Origin: a virus
DNA: 64,000 bases
Direction: 5' to 3' (one strand)
IMG/VR virus record: IMGVR_UViG_3300031787_013450
Span: 28,491-92,490 of that record
The translations under genes were made by a program, and so were the position numbers. The notes under the pieces were generated by a model. The model searched no databases. It saw nothing but the letters and a program-made list of their open reading frames with translations, and was not told the DNA's origin. Positions 16,789-23,992 of the stretch are shown here, one piece after another. Numbering within the stretch: position 1 is the stretch's first letter; every line of letters starts with the position of its first letter.

Positions 16789-16812
16789 TAAGGGGATTTA
16801 AAATCCCCTTAA
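16789..16812. terminator. Hairpin terminator
   Basis: AAGGGGATTT / AAATCCCCTT stem after the holin-like gene. The T-run is weak, so it could be an RNA-stabilising hairpin. Confidence 0.6.
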
Positions 16813-16935
16813 TACATGGTTATTTTTTACAACCACATTCTCTTACTTGATTTTTCATGATTTAAATTATTTAGCTAAATGTTATTTATTAATAAATATC
16901 GTTCATTAATTAAAAAAATGTAGTAAATTTGACTT

Positions 16936-17178
16936 ATGTTTAAGAAAAAAAATAATATAAGGTTTATAGATGTAAATTGGAAGATTTTAAAAAATGATAT
17001 CCAAATGAATGTTATTCCTAAAAAAAATGAATTACTTTTCTTTAATGATATATATTACGAAGTGGTTAATGTAATTTATGATATTTCAAAAATAGAAAAA
17101 CAACAAATAATAGTTGTTTTAACAGAACTTAAACCTAAAGTAGATTTTAAATTGGTTAATAATCAAATAATTACATAA
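16936..17178 (+). CDS. Hypothetical small protein
   Basis: 80 residues. A TAAATTTG promoter box lies 7-15 bases upstream of the start. Beta-rich look (LLFFNDIYYEVVNVIYDI); SH3-like phage small protein is possible but not demonstrable. Confidence 0.55.
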   Translation: MFKKKNNIRFIDVNWKILKNDIQMNVIPKKNELLFFNDIYYEVVNVIYDISKIEKQQIIVVLTELKPKVDFKLVNNQIIT

Positions 17179-17193
17179 AAAACAGAAAATAAA

Positions 17194-17226
17194 TTTGTTT
17201 TCATGAGGTAAAGGTTAGTATATTTG
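17194..17226 (+). promoter_or_regulatory. Bacteroidota-type promoter with no gene after it
   Basis: TTTG 17194 and TATATTTG 17219-17226. The next 360 bases have no plausible gene, so the product is probably an RNA. Confidence 0.7.
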
Positions 17227-17233
17227 TATTATA

Positions 17234-17395
17234 AAAAGTGGTTACAGCAAAACAAAAAAGAATAATTATGCAAAATTATAGAAACCCACTTTGAAATTAT
17301 TTTAGTTATTTTGAAGAATTATTTCAGCAAAATTAAATTATCGATGAATCTTTTAAATTCAACCCGAAAAACCGATTCTGTAAATAACTAAAAAT
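17234..17395 (+). ncRNA. Structured RNA region with two CAGCAAAA stem units
   Basis: Follows a strong promoter. Unit 1: AGTGG, then ACAGCAAAAC, an A-rich loop and CCCACT (17290s). Unit 2: GAATT, then TTTCAGCAAAA, and AATTC; it ends with CTGTAAATAACTA. A third unit with the same plan is at 17518. I do not recognise the RNA family. Confidence 0.4.
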
Positions 17396-17397
17396 AT

Positions 17398-17460
17398 TAC
17401 CCTATAGGGTATAAAAATAATAAAACAAATAAATTAATACCATATAGGGTATAAAAATAA
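17398..17460 (+). repeat. Paired palindromic direct repeats
   Basis: TATAGGGTATAAAAATAA occurs twice, 40 bases apart (17403 and 17443). The first lies in the perfect palindrome TACCCTATAGGGTA (17398-17411), the second in ATACCATATAGGGTAT. Position just upstream of the tRNA-cluster promoter suggests operators. Confidence 0.6.
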
Positions 17461-17466
17461 AAAAAA

Positions 17467-17497
17467 TTGTTTTAATGTTAAAAAGTTAGTAAATTTG
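17467..17497 (+). promoter_or_regulatory. Bacteroidota-type promoter for the tRNA cluster
   Basis: TTG 17467 and TAAATTTG 17490-17497, 20-base spacing. Confidence 0.65.
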
Positions 17498-17514
17498 TAA
17501 TATAAATTATTTTA

Positions 17515-17590
17515 AAGGATAGATTCAGCAAAAGTTACATTCAAATTCAAAATAGATAAAGTCAACTAACGCTATCCTGTAAATAATAAA
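17515..17590 (+). ncRNA. Structured leader with third CAGCAAAA unit
   Basis: GGATAG and CTATCC pair around ATTCAGCAAAAG and ~40 A-rich bases; TGTAAATAATAA follows as in unit 2. It leads directly into tRNA-Leu, so it may be removed during tRNA processing. Confidence 0.4.
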
Positions 17591-17592
17591 AT

Positions 17593-17678
17593 GGTTAGAT
17601 GATGAAATAGGAAAACATGCAAGACTTAAAATCTTGTGGGCAGAAACGCCCTTGTGGGTTCGACCCCCACTCTAACTA
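17593..17678 (+). tRNA. tRNA-Leu (UAA)
   Basis: Acceptor GGTTAGA / TCTAACT, anticodon arm CAAGA-CTTAAAA-TCTTG with anticodon TAA, long variable arm (GGGCAGAAACGCCC) and T-arm GTGGGTTCGACCCCCAC. A canonical type II tRNA reading UUA, the commonest Leu codon in AT-rich DNA. CCA is not encoded. Confidence 0.92.
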
Positions 17679-17679
17679 C

Positions 17680-17947
17680 AATGAGTAAGAGATACTCAGA
17701 GTCTTTAATTCAAGACTTAAACAATGAATAGGGTATTAGACTGGACATCCTAATATCTATAAAGAAGACTATCACATTTTGGTAGAAACTGGTTATAGCT
17801 CTATAAAACGCCAGTCTCTTTGGAATAAAGCTAGGTAACAGAGGCTCCAAGTAGTTTGACTAATTTTAAGAGGGTAAGACCCACAGGTTTATTGAAAGAA
17901 AGAAAACCGATACATCTACTCACCAGTAATCTCAAGGTGGGGTGGAA
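17680..17947 (+). ncRNA. Structured spacer RNA between tRNA genes (unknown class)
   Basis: No plausible gene on either strand in 268 bases, but many strong local helices: GAGTA/TACTC, AGTCTT/AAGACT, GGTATTAG/CTAATATC, CTATCA/TGGTAG and ACTGGTTATA/TATAA-CCAGT. Less AT-rich than phage genes. It may be a stable RNA or several degenerate tRNA-like units. I found no group I intron core. Confidence 0.45.
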
Positions 17948-18047
17948 GTTAGGTGGCGGAATTGGTAGACGCACGCATGGCTCGGCAGTATCGTGAAAAG
18001 AGCCTGTAATTAAGATACTGCGTACAGGTTCGAATCCTGTCCTAACA
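17948..18047 (+). ncRNA. tRNA-like RNA with H-type pseudoknot instead of an anticodon domain
   Basis: Acceptor GTTAGG / CCTAAC, Leu-type D region GGCGGAATTGGTAGACGC, T-arm ACAGGTTCGAATCCTGT. Between D and T arms there is no anticodon arm. Instead GGCTC (17979) pairs with GAGCC (18000) and GCAGTATC (17985) pairs with GATACTGC (18014), interleaved as an H-type pseudoknot with loops G, GTGAAAA and TGTAATTAA. Shares acceptor, D and T sequences with the RNAs at 18180, 39504 and 39858. Function unknown. Confidence 0.75.
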
Positions 18048-18050
18048 ACA

Positions 18051-18176
18051 AAAATAACTAATGACTCTGAAAAGAGCAAGCTGGATTGGGTTGCTAGCAT
18101 TCCCGTTCGAGTCGGGCAAGAATAGAAATATTCAAGTGGGCCAGCTAGGAGAAACGAAGACCTCATTAGTTATTTT
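18051..18176 (+). ncRNA. Structured RNA with 14-bp terminal stem and internal T-arm, possible Y RNA
   Basis: AAAATAACTAATGA (18051-18064) pairs perfectly with TCATTAGTTATTTT (18163-18176). Inside are AGCTGG/CCAGCT, a T-arm-like hairpin CCCG-TTCGAGT-CGGG (18102-18116) and GAATA-GAAA-TATTC. A long stem from free ends and a tRNA-like core closed by a tetraloop is the plan of bacterial YrlA Y RNAs; AACGAAG near the 3' stem is close to but not exactly the Ro-binding consensus. Assignment is tentative. Confidence 0.5.
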
Positions 18177-18179
18177 CTT

Positions 18180-18257
18180 AGTCAGGTGGCGGAATTGGTT
18201 GCCAAGATAGCGGACTCTAAGGAGCGTCTATTACAGGTTCGAATCCTGTCCTGATTA
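18180..18257 (+). ncRNA. Non-canonical tRNA-like RNA, short form
   Basis: Acceptor AGTCAGG / CCTGATT, D-arm GGC-GGAATTGGTT-GCC, T-arm ACAGGTTCGAATCCTGT. The middle can form GATAG / CTATT with a 17-base loop and no variable region. A CTCTAAG heptamer could be read as an amber (CUA) anticodon loop, but its flanks do not pair, so no amino-acid call is made. Confidence 0.6.
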
Positions 18258-18282
18258 CAATTAATTTAAACATAAAAAAAAT

Positions 18283-18459
18283 ATGAAAAACTTTTTAAAA
18301 GAACTATTTAAGTGTTGGTTATTGACATGTCCGATAACCATTTTATTTATCTTTATTAAACCTATTGGTTATCATTGGTATGATTACATTATATTTTATA
18401 GTATAATTGGTGTTGTATCTTATTATTATAAAGAAATTTATAAGTTTCTAGGTTTTTAA
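18283..18459 (+). CDS. Small membrane protein
   Basis: 58 residues, ATG 18283, two hydrophobic segments (CWLLTCPITILFIFIK and YIIFYSIIGVVSYYY). Its stop overlaps the ATG of the next gene (TAATG), so the two are coupled. Unknown function. Confidence 0.6.
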   Translation: MKNFLKELFKCWLLTCPITILFIFIKPIGYHWYDYIIFYSIIGVVSYYYKEIYKFLGF

Positions 18460-18965
18460 TGGGTAAAAACGTTAAGTTATGTTTAATTGGTTCAGCTAGA
18501 TGGGGAAAAGACTCACTAGCTGAAATTTTTAATGAGCAGTTTGGTTTAAAATACACATCTTCATCTGAAGCATGTGCTGACATATTCATATATGATAAAT
18601 TAAAAGATTTATATGGTTATAGTAGTGTTAAAGAATGTTTTAACGATAGGTTTAAACATAGAGCAGAATGGTTTAATTTAATAAGTGAGTATAATAAAGA
18701 TGACAAAGCTAGATTAGCTAAAGAAATCATGAAAAATAACGACATTTATGTTGGTATGAGAAGTAGAGATGAGATAGAAGAGTGTTTAAGACAAAATGTG
18801 TTTAATTTAGTTATATGGGTTGATGGTAGTAAAAGGCTACCATTTGAATCAAAAGATTCTTTTGATATTGATTCATTATGTGCAGATATCATTATTGAAA
18901 ATAATGATACGTATGAAAATTTTCAACGTAGAGCGATAAATTTAGGGAATTTATTATTCAAGTAA
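18459..18965 (+). CDS. P-loop nucleotide monophosphate kinase-like protein
   Basis: 168 residues. Start KLCLIGSARWGKDSLAEIF carries a P-loop of the dNMP-kinase/adenylate-kinase type (GSxxxGKDS). VGMRSRDEIEECL and a DADIII-like C-terminus (CADIIIENND) match phage deoxynucleotide monophosphate kinase-like proteins. Likely phosphorylates dNMPs or related substrates; specificity not visible. Confidence 0.7.
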   Translation: MGKNVKLCLIGSARWGKDSLAEIFNEQFGLKYTSSSEACADIFIYDKLKDLYGYSSVKECFNDRFKHRAEWFNLISEYNKDDKARLAKEIMKNNDIYVGMRSRDEIEECLRQNVFNLVIWVDGSKRLPFESKDSFDIDSLCADIIIENNDTYENFQRRAINLGNLLFK

Positions 18966-18977
18966 TCTAAAAAAAAA

Positions 18978-19009
18978 TTTGTTTCGTATCGTATTTTTTA
19001 ATATCTTTG
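18978..19009 (+). promoter_or_regulatory. Bacteroidota-type promoter
   Basis: TTTG 18978 and TATCTTTG 19002-19009, consensus spacing, before sigma factor 1. Confidence 0.8.
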
Positions 19010-19028
19010 TATTAAATAAATAAAGTAT

Positions 19029-19916
19029 ATGATAACAGATTTCGGTAAAAAAAGACTTGGTAATGATGATTTTTTTGTAAACACATTATCTAAAGAATCT
19101 TTAAAAGCTTATTACAGTCAAATTGAAAAGCTTAAACCTTTAACCAAAGAAGAAGAAAAAGAACTATTCATAAAGTTGTCTGAGACAACTGATGAATTAG
19201 ACAGAAAAAAAATAAAAGATAAAATAATAAATCATAATCTTTTATTTGTTGTTTCTGTTGCAAGAACATATGCTAAAAAAATAACCAGTGGTGATATTGG
19301 TGTTGAAGAATTGATATGTGAGGGCAATATTGGCTTAAGTGAAGCTATTGAACAATTCAAAACAGATTCAGATAATAAATTTATTTCATATGCTATTTGG
19401 CATATAAGAAAAAGAATTTTATTGTTTTTAAATGAAAATTTATATGTAGCTAACATATCTTCAAACATTATGCCTAAAATTAAAATAATAAATAATTTGA
19501 AAGCAAAAATGGAGAAAGAATGTGGTCATGAACTTGATTACGAATATGTTATTAATAATTCTGATATTGGTACAGATAGAATAAAAAATAGTGTATTGAT
19601 GGCTATTAAATCTAGTGTTGTTACTAAATCATTAATAACTGAAGAAAATGATTATTTATTCAAACACAATGATTTTGAAGTAGATAGTGAAGAAAAAGAA
19701 TCAAACGAAGTATTAAAAAAGGTAATATATTCTTTAAACCCTATAAGTAGAGTTATTATTTGTCATTATTATGGTTTGTATGACTATAAACAATTAACAA
19801 TTAAACAAATGTCAGAAGAGTATAATATGACAACTATAAGAATTAAAAAAATAATAGAGTTTGCGATAAGAGACCTTAAAAAAAATGAAGATTTAAAAGA
19901 TTTTTTTGGTTGTTAA
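19029..19916 (+). CDS. RNA polymerase sigma-70 family factor 1
   Basis: 295 residues. Region 1.2-like YYSQIEKLKPLTKEEEKELF, region 2 with HNLLFVVSVARTYAKK, LICEGNIGLSEAIEQF and the aromatic DNA-melting segment KFISYAIWHIRKRI, a divergent region 3, and region 4 HTH at ~245-290. The layout is that of primary/group 2 sigma factors. It probably redirects host RNA polymerase to one phage promoter class. A second sigma factor is at 60106. Confidence 0.9.
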   Translation: MITDFGKKRLGNDDFFVNTLSKESLKAYYSQIEKLKPLTKEEEKELFIKLSETTDELDRKKIKDKIINHNLLFVVSVARTYAKKITSGDIGVEELICEGNIGLSEAIEQFKTDSDNKFISYAIWHIRKRILLFLNENLYVANISSNIMPKIKIINNLKAKMEKECGHELDYEYVINNSDIGTDRIKNSVLMAIKSSVVTKSLITEENDYLFKHNDFEVDSEEKESNEVLKKVIYSLNPISRVIICHYYGLYDYKQLTIKQMSEEYNMTTIRIKKIIEFAIRDLKKNEDLKDFFGC

Positions 19917-19937
19917 TAATTTAATAGTTTAAGATAT

Positions 19938-19950
19938 ATATTTATTATAT
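19938..19950 (+). promoter_or_regulatory. Late-type promoter motif
   Basis: ATATTTATTATAT immediately before the ART/CCA fusion gene. Confidence 0.5.
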
Positions 19951-21516
19951 ATGAAAAACTATATTAAATTCAAATTAAGAAACTTATTAAACGAAACGGA
20001 ATTTAATTACCATAAAGGTGATATAGAAAATGTAGAAAATATAAGACCATATGGTTCAGATAATTTATTTCGTATGCAAGGTCGTGGAACTGGGCATTTT
20101 GGTTCTGGTCTTTATTTTTCTACTTATAGTTGTGAAAATTTTGATGATTCCGATAACTCAAAAAAAGAATTAACTAAAATAAAAGATAATATTTATCGTG
20201 TTGATTTTGATATTTATAAAAATTTATTTAGGGTTAAATCACCAGACCATGCTGAAATGTTATTTAAAACATTAAAACTAATAAATGAAAGTTTTTATTT
20301 AGTTGTTAGAGTTTATGATAGCAAATTTGAAATGGATAACAAATTCAAAATTATTTATTTAAAAATAATAAATAATGCACAATACCTAGGTTTAAATATT
20401 CCAAAATATCGTGAATATATAAATATGGTTAAAGAAGCCGCAAATGACATGAAGAACAAAACCAATTTAGCATCCATGTCAACAAGAATAATGGAGTACA
20501 ATGGTTTTAATGGTGTTAATGTTAGCGGTATAGATGGGTATGATAATACATTACACGGGTCTGTTATATATGATTTATCTAAACTATCGTCTAATCCAGT
20601 AGAAGTTAAAAACCCAGAACTATTTTGTAAAATAAAACGTGATGTGATAACTAATTTCCCAAATATGCGTTCAGATGCTTTAGCTGGTGATAAATTAAGT
20701 ATTGATTTTTTTAATAAATTAAAAAATAATGAAAAAATAATTTATATAAAAAATTTTGAATATTATTTTGAACCTTATCAATTAGATGAGTTAGATGAAA
20801 ACTTAAAAAAAGTTTATTATAATTCATTACCAATTAAATTTAAGAATGGTTTATTAGAAAAATTACCACATTATAAAATGGTTAAAAAAATGATTGATGA
20901 TGGTTATATTAAATTAATTTATGATGAAAACATTAAAGTAAATGATGTAACTATATTAGAAGATATTTTAGAAGATTTTTGGAAGTATGATGAAAAACAT
21001 CAAGAATTGATTTTAAAAAACATAAATAGACCATTAAATGATGAAGAAGAACGTTTATTAAATAACGTGAAAGAAGATGATGAATATAAACAATTTTTTA
21101 CCGAAAACGAAAATAAATTAAATACTTCATCTGAAATAAGAATTAAATATGATATTAACTTACCAAAGGACATAATAGATATTAAAGATATTTTTGTTAA
21201 GAATGGTTATGATTTATATCTTGTTGGTGGTTCAGTAAGGGATGTTTTACTAAATAAAGAACCAAAAGATTATGATTTAGCAACAAATGCTAAACCAGAT
21301 GATATTGAAAACATATTACAAGAAAACGGTTATAAAACAATAGCAACAGGAAAAGCATTTGGTGTCATTAATGTTATAACAGATAGTGATGAATATGAAA
21401 TAGCCACATTCAGAATAGACCAATATAAAGGTTATGATTTAGAAGGGTTTAAAGATTATTTAAAACGTTTAAATAATGGTAGTTACGAAAAATTTTTAAC
21501 TAAATTAATGAAATAG
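19951..21516 (+). CDS. ADP-ribosyltransferase-like domain fused to N-terminal half of a CCA-adding enzyme
   Basis: 521 residues. 1-14 is a targeting-type leader (IKFKLRNLLNE). Residues ~20-220 look like an ADP-ribosyltransferase fold (GRGTGHFGSGLYFST). Residues 422-490 are the nucleotidyltransferase head of a tRNA CCA-adding/poly(A) polymerase: GGSVRD at 426, catalytic DYDLAT at 440, then YEIATFRID. The match to the enzyme breaks off there, and 30 unrelated-looking residues end the protein. The rest of the enzyme resumes at 22274, after a GIY-YIG gene. The two products may assemble into one enzyme. Confidence 0.8.
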   Translation: MKNYIKFKLRNLLNETEFNYHKGDIENVENIRPYGSDNLFRMQGRGTGHFGSGLYFSTYSCENFDDSDNSKKELTKIKDNIYRVDFDIYKNLFRVKSPDHAEMLFKTLKLINESFYLVVRVYDSKFEMDNKFKIIYLKIINNAQYLGLNIPKYREYINMVKEAANDMKNKTNLASMSTRIMEYNGFNGVNVSGIDGYDNTLHGSVIYDLSKLSSNPVEVKNPELFCKIKRDVITNFPNMRSDALAGDKLSIDFFNKLKNNEKIIYIKNFEYYFEPYQLDELDENLKKVYYNSLPIKFKNGLLEKLPHYKMVKKMIDDGYIKLIYDENIKVNDVTILEDILEDFWKYDEKHQELILKNINRPLNDEEERLLNNVKEDDEYKQFFTENENKLNTSSEIRIKYDINLPKDIIDIKDIFVKNGYDLYLVGGSVRDVLLNKEPKDYDLATNAKPDDIENILQENGYKTIATGKAFGVINVITDSDEYEIATFRIDQYKGYDLEGFKDYLKRLNNGSYEKFLTKLMK

Positions 21517-21537
21517 CGACTTTTAGATTAATCCATG

Positions 21538-21550
21538 ATATTTATAATAA
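21538..21550 (+). promoter_or_regulatory. Late-type promoter motif before homing endonuclease
   Basis: ATATTTATAATAA, 11 bases before the GIY-YIG start; it gives the inserted gene its own expression. Confidence 0.45.
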
Positions 21551-21560
21551 AAAGAATGTC

Positions 21561-22268
21561 ATGGAATCAAAATATTATGTCTATGTTTACCTAGACCCAA
21601 GAAAAAAAGGTGAATTTACATATGGTGATTATAAATTTGAATATGAACCATTTTATGTTGGAAAGGGATGTTACAAAAGATGCTTAGAACACTTAAACCC
21701 TAATAGGATGAAGTGTGATAATAACACATATAAAATTAGAAAAATTAATAAAATAATAAATATTGGTTTAAAACCAATAATTTTAAAAATTAGTGAAAAT
21801 ATATTTGAAGTTGATGCTTTCGAGTTAGAAAAAAAATTAATATTAGTTATTGGTAGGAATGATTTAAAAAATGGTCCATTAACCAACCTTACCAATGGAG
21901 GCGATGGTGTTTCTGGTCACATAAGGTCGTTAGAGTATAGGAATAAAATCAGTCAAAACAATAAAAATAGGGAGGTTAGTAATATAACAAGAGAAAAAAT
22001 AAGTCAATCATTAATTGGTAAACCTGGTAGAAATACTGGTAATAAACACAGCGAAGAGACTAAAAAACAAATATCAGAAACCAAAAAAGGTACTTTGTCT
22101 TGGAACGCAACACCAGTATTACAATTATCTAAAGATAGTGAATTAATTAAAGAATGGGTTAGTGCAACAGCAGCAGCAAAAGAATTAGGGTTGAGTCAAG
22201 GCAATATTTGGTCGGTAATAAATGGTAATAGAAATAAGTGTGGTGGTTATAAATGGAAATTAAAATAA
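21561..22268 (+). CDS. GIY-YIG homing endonuclease
   Basis: 235 residues. GIY-YIG-type core YYVYVYLDPR ... FYVGKGCYKRCLEHL, NUMOD3-like DNA-binding repeats (SQSLIGKPGRNTGNKHSEET) and a C-terminal NUMOD1-like HTH (EWVSATAAAKELGLSQGNIW). It sits exactly in the gap between the two halves of the CCA-adding enzyme. The 45- and 5-base flanks leave no room for a group I intron core, so it is a free-standing invader that split the gene. Confidence 0.9.
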   Translation: MESKYYVYVYLDPRKKGEFTYGDYKFEYEPFYVGKGCYKRCLEHLNPNRMKCDNNTYKIRKINKIINIGLKPIILKISENIFEVDAFELEKKLILVIGRNDLKNGPLTNLTNGGDGVSGHIRSLEYRNKISQNNKNREVSNITREKISQSLIGKPGRNTGNKHSEETKKQISETKKGTLSWNATPVLQLSKDSELIKEWVSATAAAKELGLSQGNIWSVINGNRNKCGGYKWKLK

Positions 22269-22273
22269 TTAAA

Positions 22274-23167
22274 ATGGAAAATTGGGAACAAATAGCTAAA
22301 GAATTCTTTAAAAAAGAATTTGAAGATTATGAAAAAACTTTAGCTGATAAAAGAAGACCAGATTCAGTCGAATTCACAGATATATATCAAGATGTGCTAA
22401 GAAGAGATATAACAATAAATGCTTTATTTTACGATATTAAAAATAAAGAAATTGTTGACCTTGTTGGTGGTATTGAAGATATAAAAAATGGTGTGATTAG
22501 AACCGTTGGTAAACCAGAAGATAGATTCAATGAAGATAGACTTAGGATTTTAAGAGTTCTAAGATTCTCAGCCAGATTAGATAGTGATATAGACCAACAA
22601 ACAGATGAAGCATTACAAAAAGATGCTAGTTTAGAAGGTATATCTGCTGAGAGAGTAAAAGATGAATTTATTAAAGGAATTAAATCAGCTAAAAATGTTT
22701 CTTTCTTTCTATCTTTAATAGATAGATATAATTTATTTGATTGGATTTTTCCTAAACTTAATATTAATAAGAATTTCAAAAACTTAACAGATGATTATAT
22801 CATAACAATATCAACTTTATTAAAATTAAATAACCCTAAAAACATTGGTAACAAATTAAATGAATTAAGATACACTATTGATGAGATAAGAAACATTCAA
22901 TTTTTACTTAGTTTTTTAAATATAAGTATTGATACAGCCGTAGCATTAAAAAAGATGCAAAAAAATATAACATTGAATGATGAACAAATAAAAAAATTCG
23001 GTCAAATAAATAATTTAGATAAAAAGTTAGTTGATGCTTTTATAGATTTTGAATTGTCTGTTAATTCACAAGAAGTAATGGATAAATTTAATCTTAAACC
23101 TAGTCAAGAACTTGGTAATAAAATAACATCGTTAGAAACAGATAACTTTAAAAAAACAATTAAATAA
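22274..23167 (+). CDS. C-terminal part of a CCA-adding enzyme (split gene)
   Basis: 297 residues from ATG 22274; an in-frame ATG 21 bases earlier overlaps the GIY-YIG gene. After ~25 residues of extension the enzyme resumes at DKRRPDSVEF, then RRDITINALFYDI, VDLVGGIEDI, and the nucleotide-binding EDRLRILRVLRFSARL, followed by a helical body. It lacks the catalytic DYD motif, which is in the 19951 product. Either the halves associate, or the gene is dead; the conserved motifs in both favour function. Confidence 0.85.
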   Translation: MENWEQIAKEFFKKEFEDYEKTLADKRRPDSVEFTDIYQDVLRRDITINALFYDIKNKEIVDLVGGIEDIKNGVIRTVGKPEDRFNEDRLRILRVLRFSARLDSDIDQQTDEALQKDASLEGISAERVKDEFIKGIKSAKNVSFFLSLIDRYNLFDWIFPKLNINKNFKNLTDDYIITISTLLKLNNPKNIGNKLNELRYTIDEIRNIQFLLSFLNISIDTAVALKKMQKNITLNDEQIKKFGQINNLDKKLVDAFIDFELSVNSQEVMDKFNLKPSQELGNKITSLETDNFKKTIK

Positions 23168-23191
23168 TATTTATTTTTTTTAATTAAAATA

Positions 23192-23205
23192 CATATTTAT
23201 ATTAT
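23192..23205 (+). promoter_or_regulatory. Late-type promoter motif
   Basis: CATATTTATATTAT, 13 bases before the acidic gene at 23218. Confidence 0.4.
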
Positions 23206-23217
23206 AAAAAAGCAAAC

Positions 23218-23601
23218 ATGAGTAAATATTTAGCAATTTATACTGATAACATTAATAACATAGATGTCTTCGGATTAAAATTAATGTCAGATAAAGACAT
23301 GGAACGTTATGAGAGCTTAGCTATGTCAATAACTTGGAGTTTTTCTTATAATTTATCTGAGTTTGATTATGCTGACTTTGTTGATGGTGAAGACTATTTA
23401 AATAAAATTGAATTTAAAGAAATTACTGACGAAGAATTTAACACAATTAATAATTTATTTGGGTTAAAGTTTGGTTATTTTATAGATGAAGATTATCTAA
23501 AGATTATTTTATCAGATGATGATTTAGATATTGAAACTGGTGATGACGATAATTATGATGATGATAATTATCTATTTTCATCTGATGGTGACGATTATTA
23601 A
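23218..23601 (+). CDS. Hypothetical acidic protein
   Basis: 127 residues, strongly acidic, with an Asp-rich tail (DIETGDDDNYDDDNYLFS). Possibly a DNA mimic or nucleoid-protein binder by charge, but that is a guess. No motif. Confidence 0.55.
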   Translation: MSKYLAIYTDNINNIDVFGLKLMSDKDMERYESLAMSITWSFSYNLSEFDYADFVDGEDYLNKIEFKEITDEEFNTINNLFGLKFGYFIDEDYLKIILSDDDLDIETGDDDNYDDDNYLFSSDGDDY

Positions 23602-23608
23602 AAAAAAA

Positions 23609-23640
23609 TTTGTTTTCTTTTGTTTAATGTAGTATATTTG
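23609..23640 (+). promoter_or_regulatory. Bacteroidota-type promoter
   Basis: TTTG 23609 and TATATTTG 23633-23640, 20-base spacing. Confidence 0.8.
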
Positions 23641-23663
23641 TATTATAAAAAAATTAAATAGTT

Positions 23664-23912
23664 ATGAGTACAAAAAATCAACAAAGAAGCAAGACACAGA
23701 TTAGTGTCGAAAATGGAATTAAAATTTTGAAAAACGCTATTAAGCGCAAAATTTCACTTTCTGAAGCATCAAGAAGAGCAAACTTTGGTAGAAACTATGT
23801 CTACACGATTAAATCAAGATTGTCTGACAATTACAAAAATCGTGCGGTTACAAGAGAATCCTATCAAGAATTCAGAACATTAGTTAAAGAATACAATTCA
23901 CTAAATTCTTAA
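23664..23912 (+). CDS. Small HTH DNA-binding protein
   Basis: 82 residues, basic. KISLSEASRRANFGRNYVYT reads as a helix-turn-helix. It has its own early-type promoter and terminator, as expected for a regulator. It is a candidate reader of the palindromic sites at 17398, 57762 or 61434; no evidence ties it to any. Confidence 0.65.
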   Translation: MSTKNQQRSKTQISVENGIKILKNAIKRKISLSEASRRANFGRNYVYTIKSRLSDNYKNRAVTRESYQEFRTLVKEYNSLNS

Positions 23913-23935
23913 TTTTTTAACTTATCTTTTTAAAT

Positions 23936-23970
23936 AAAAAAAACCTCCATTTGTATGGTGGTTTTTTTTT
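23936..23970 (+). terminator. Rho-independent terminator
   Basis: AACCTCCAT / ATGGTGGTT hairpin (one mismatch) with A-run before and nine T after. Confidence 0.8.
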
Positions 23971-23992
23971 ATGTCATAACTACTTATAATTA

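Noticed and set aside
16822-16860. 12-residue minus-strand frame ending CGCKK between two genes
   Set aside because: Too short to support without transcript or comparative data; no promoter motif on that strand.
17680-17950. Group I intron within the tRNA cluster
   Set aside because: I looked for the P, Q, R and S core elements and found none; the adjacent tRNA-Leu is intact without splicing.
17831-18166. Minus-strand open frame of 111 codons across the tRNA cluster
   Set aside because: It lies on the antisense of clear tRNA-like RNAs and has no upstream promoter or leader typical of genes here.
18180-18257. Amber suppressor tRNA with CTA anticodon
   Set aside because: CTCTAAG could be an anticodon loop, but the flanking five bases on each side do not pair, and another pairing (GATAG/CTATT) fits better. 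No suppressor call made.
21517-22273. Self-splicing intron or intein carrying the GIY-YIG gene in the CCA-adding enzyme
   Set aside because: Only 45 and 5 bases lie outside the endonuclease frame, too little for an intron core, and there are no intein splice motifs in frame.
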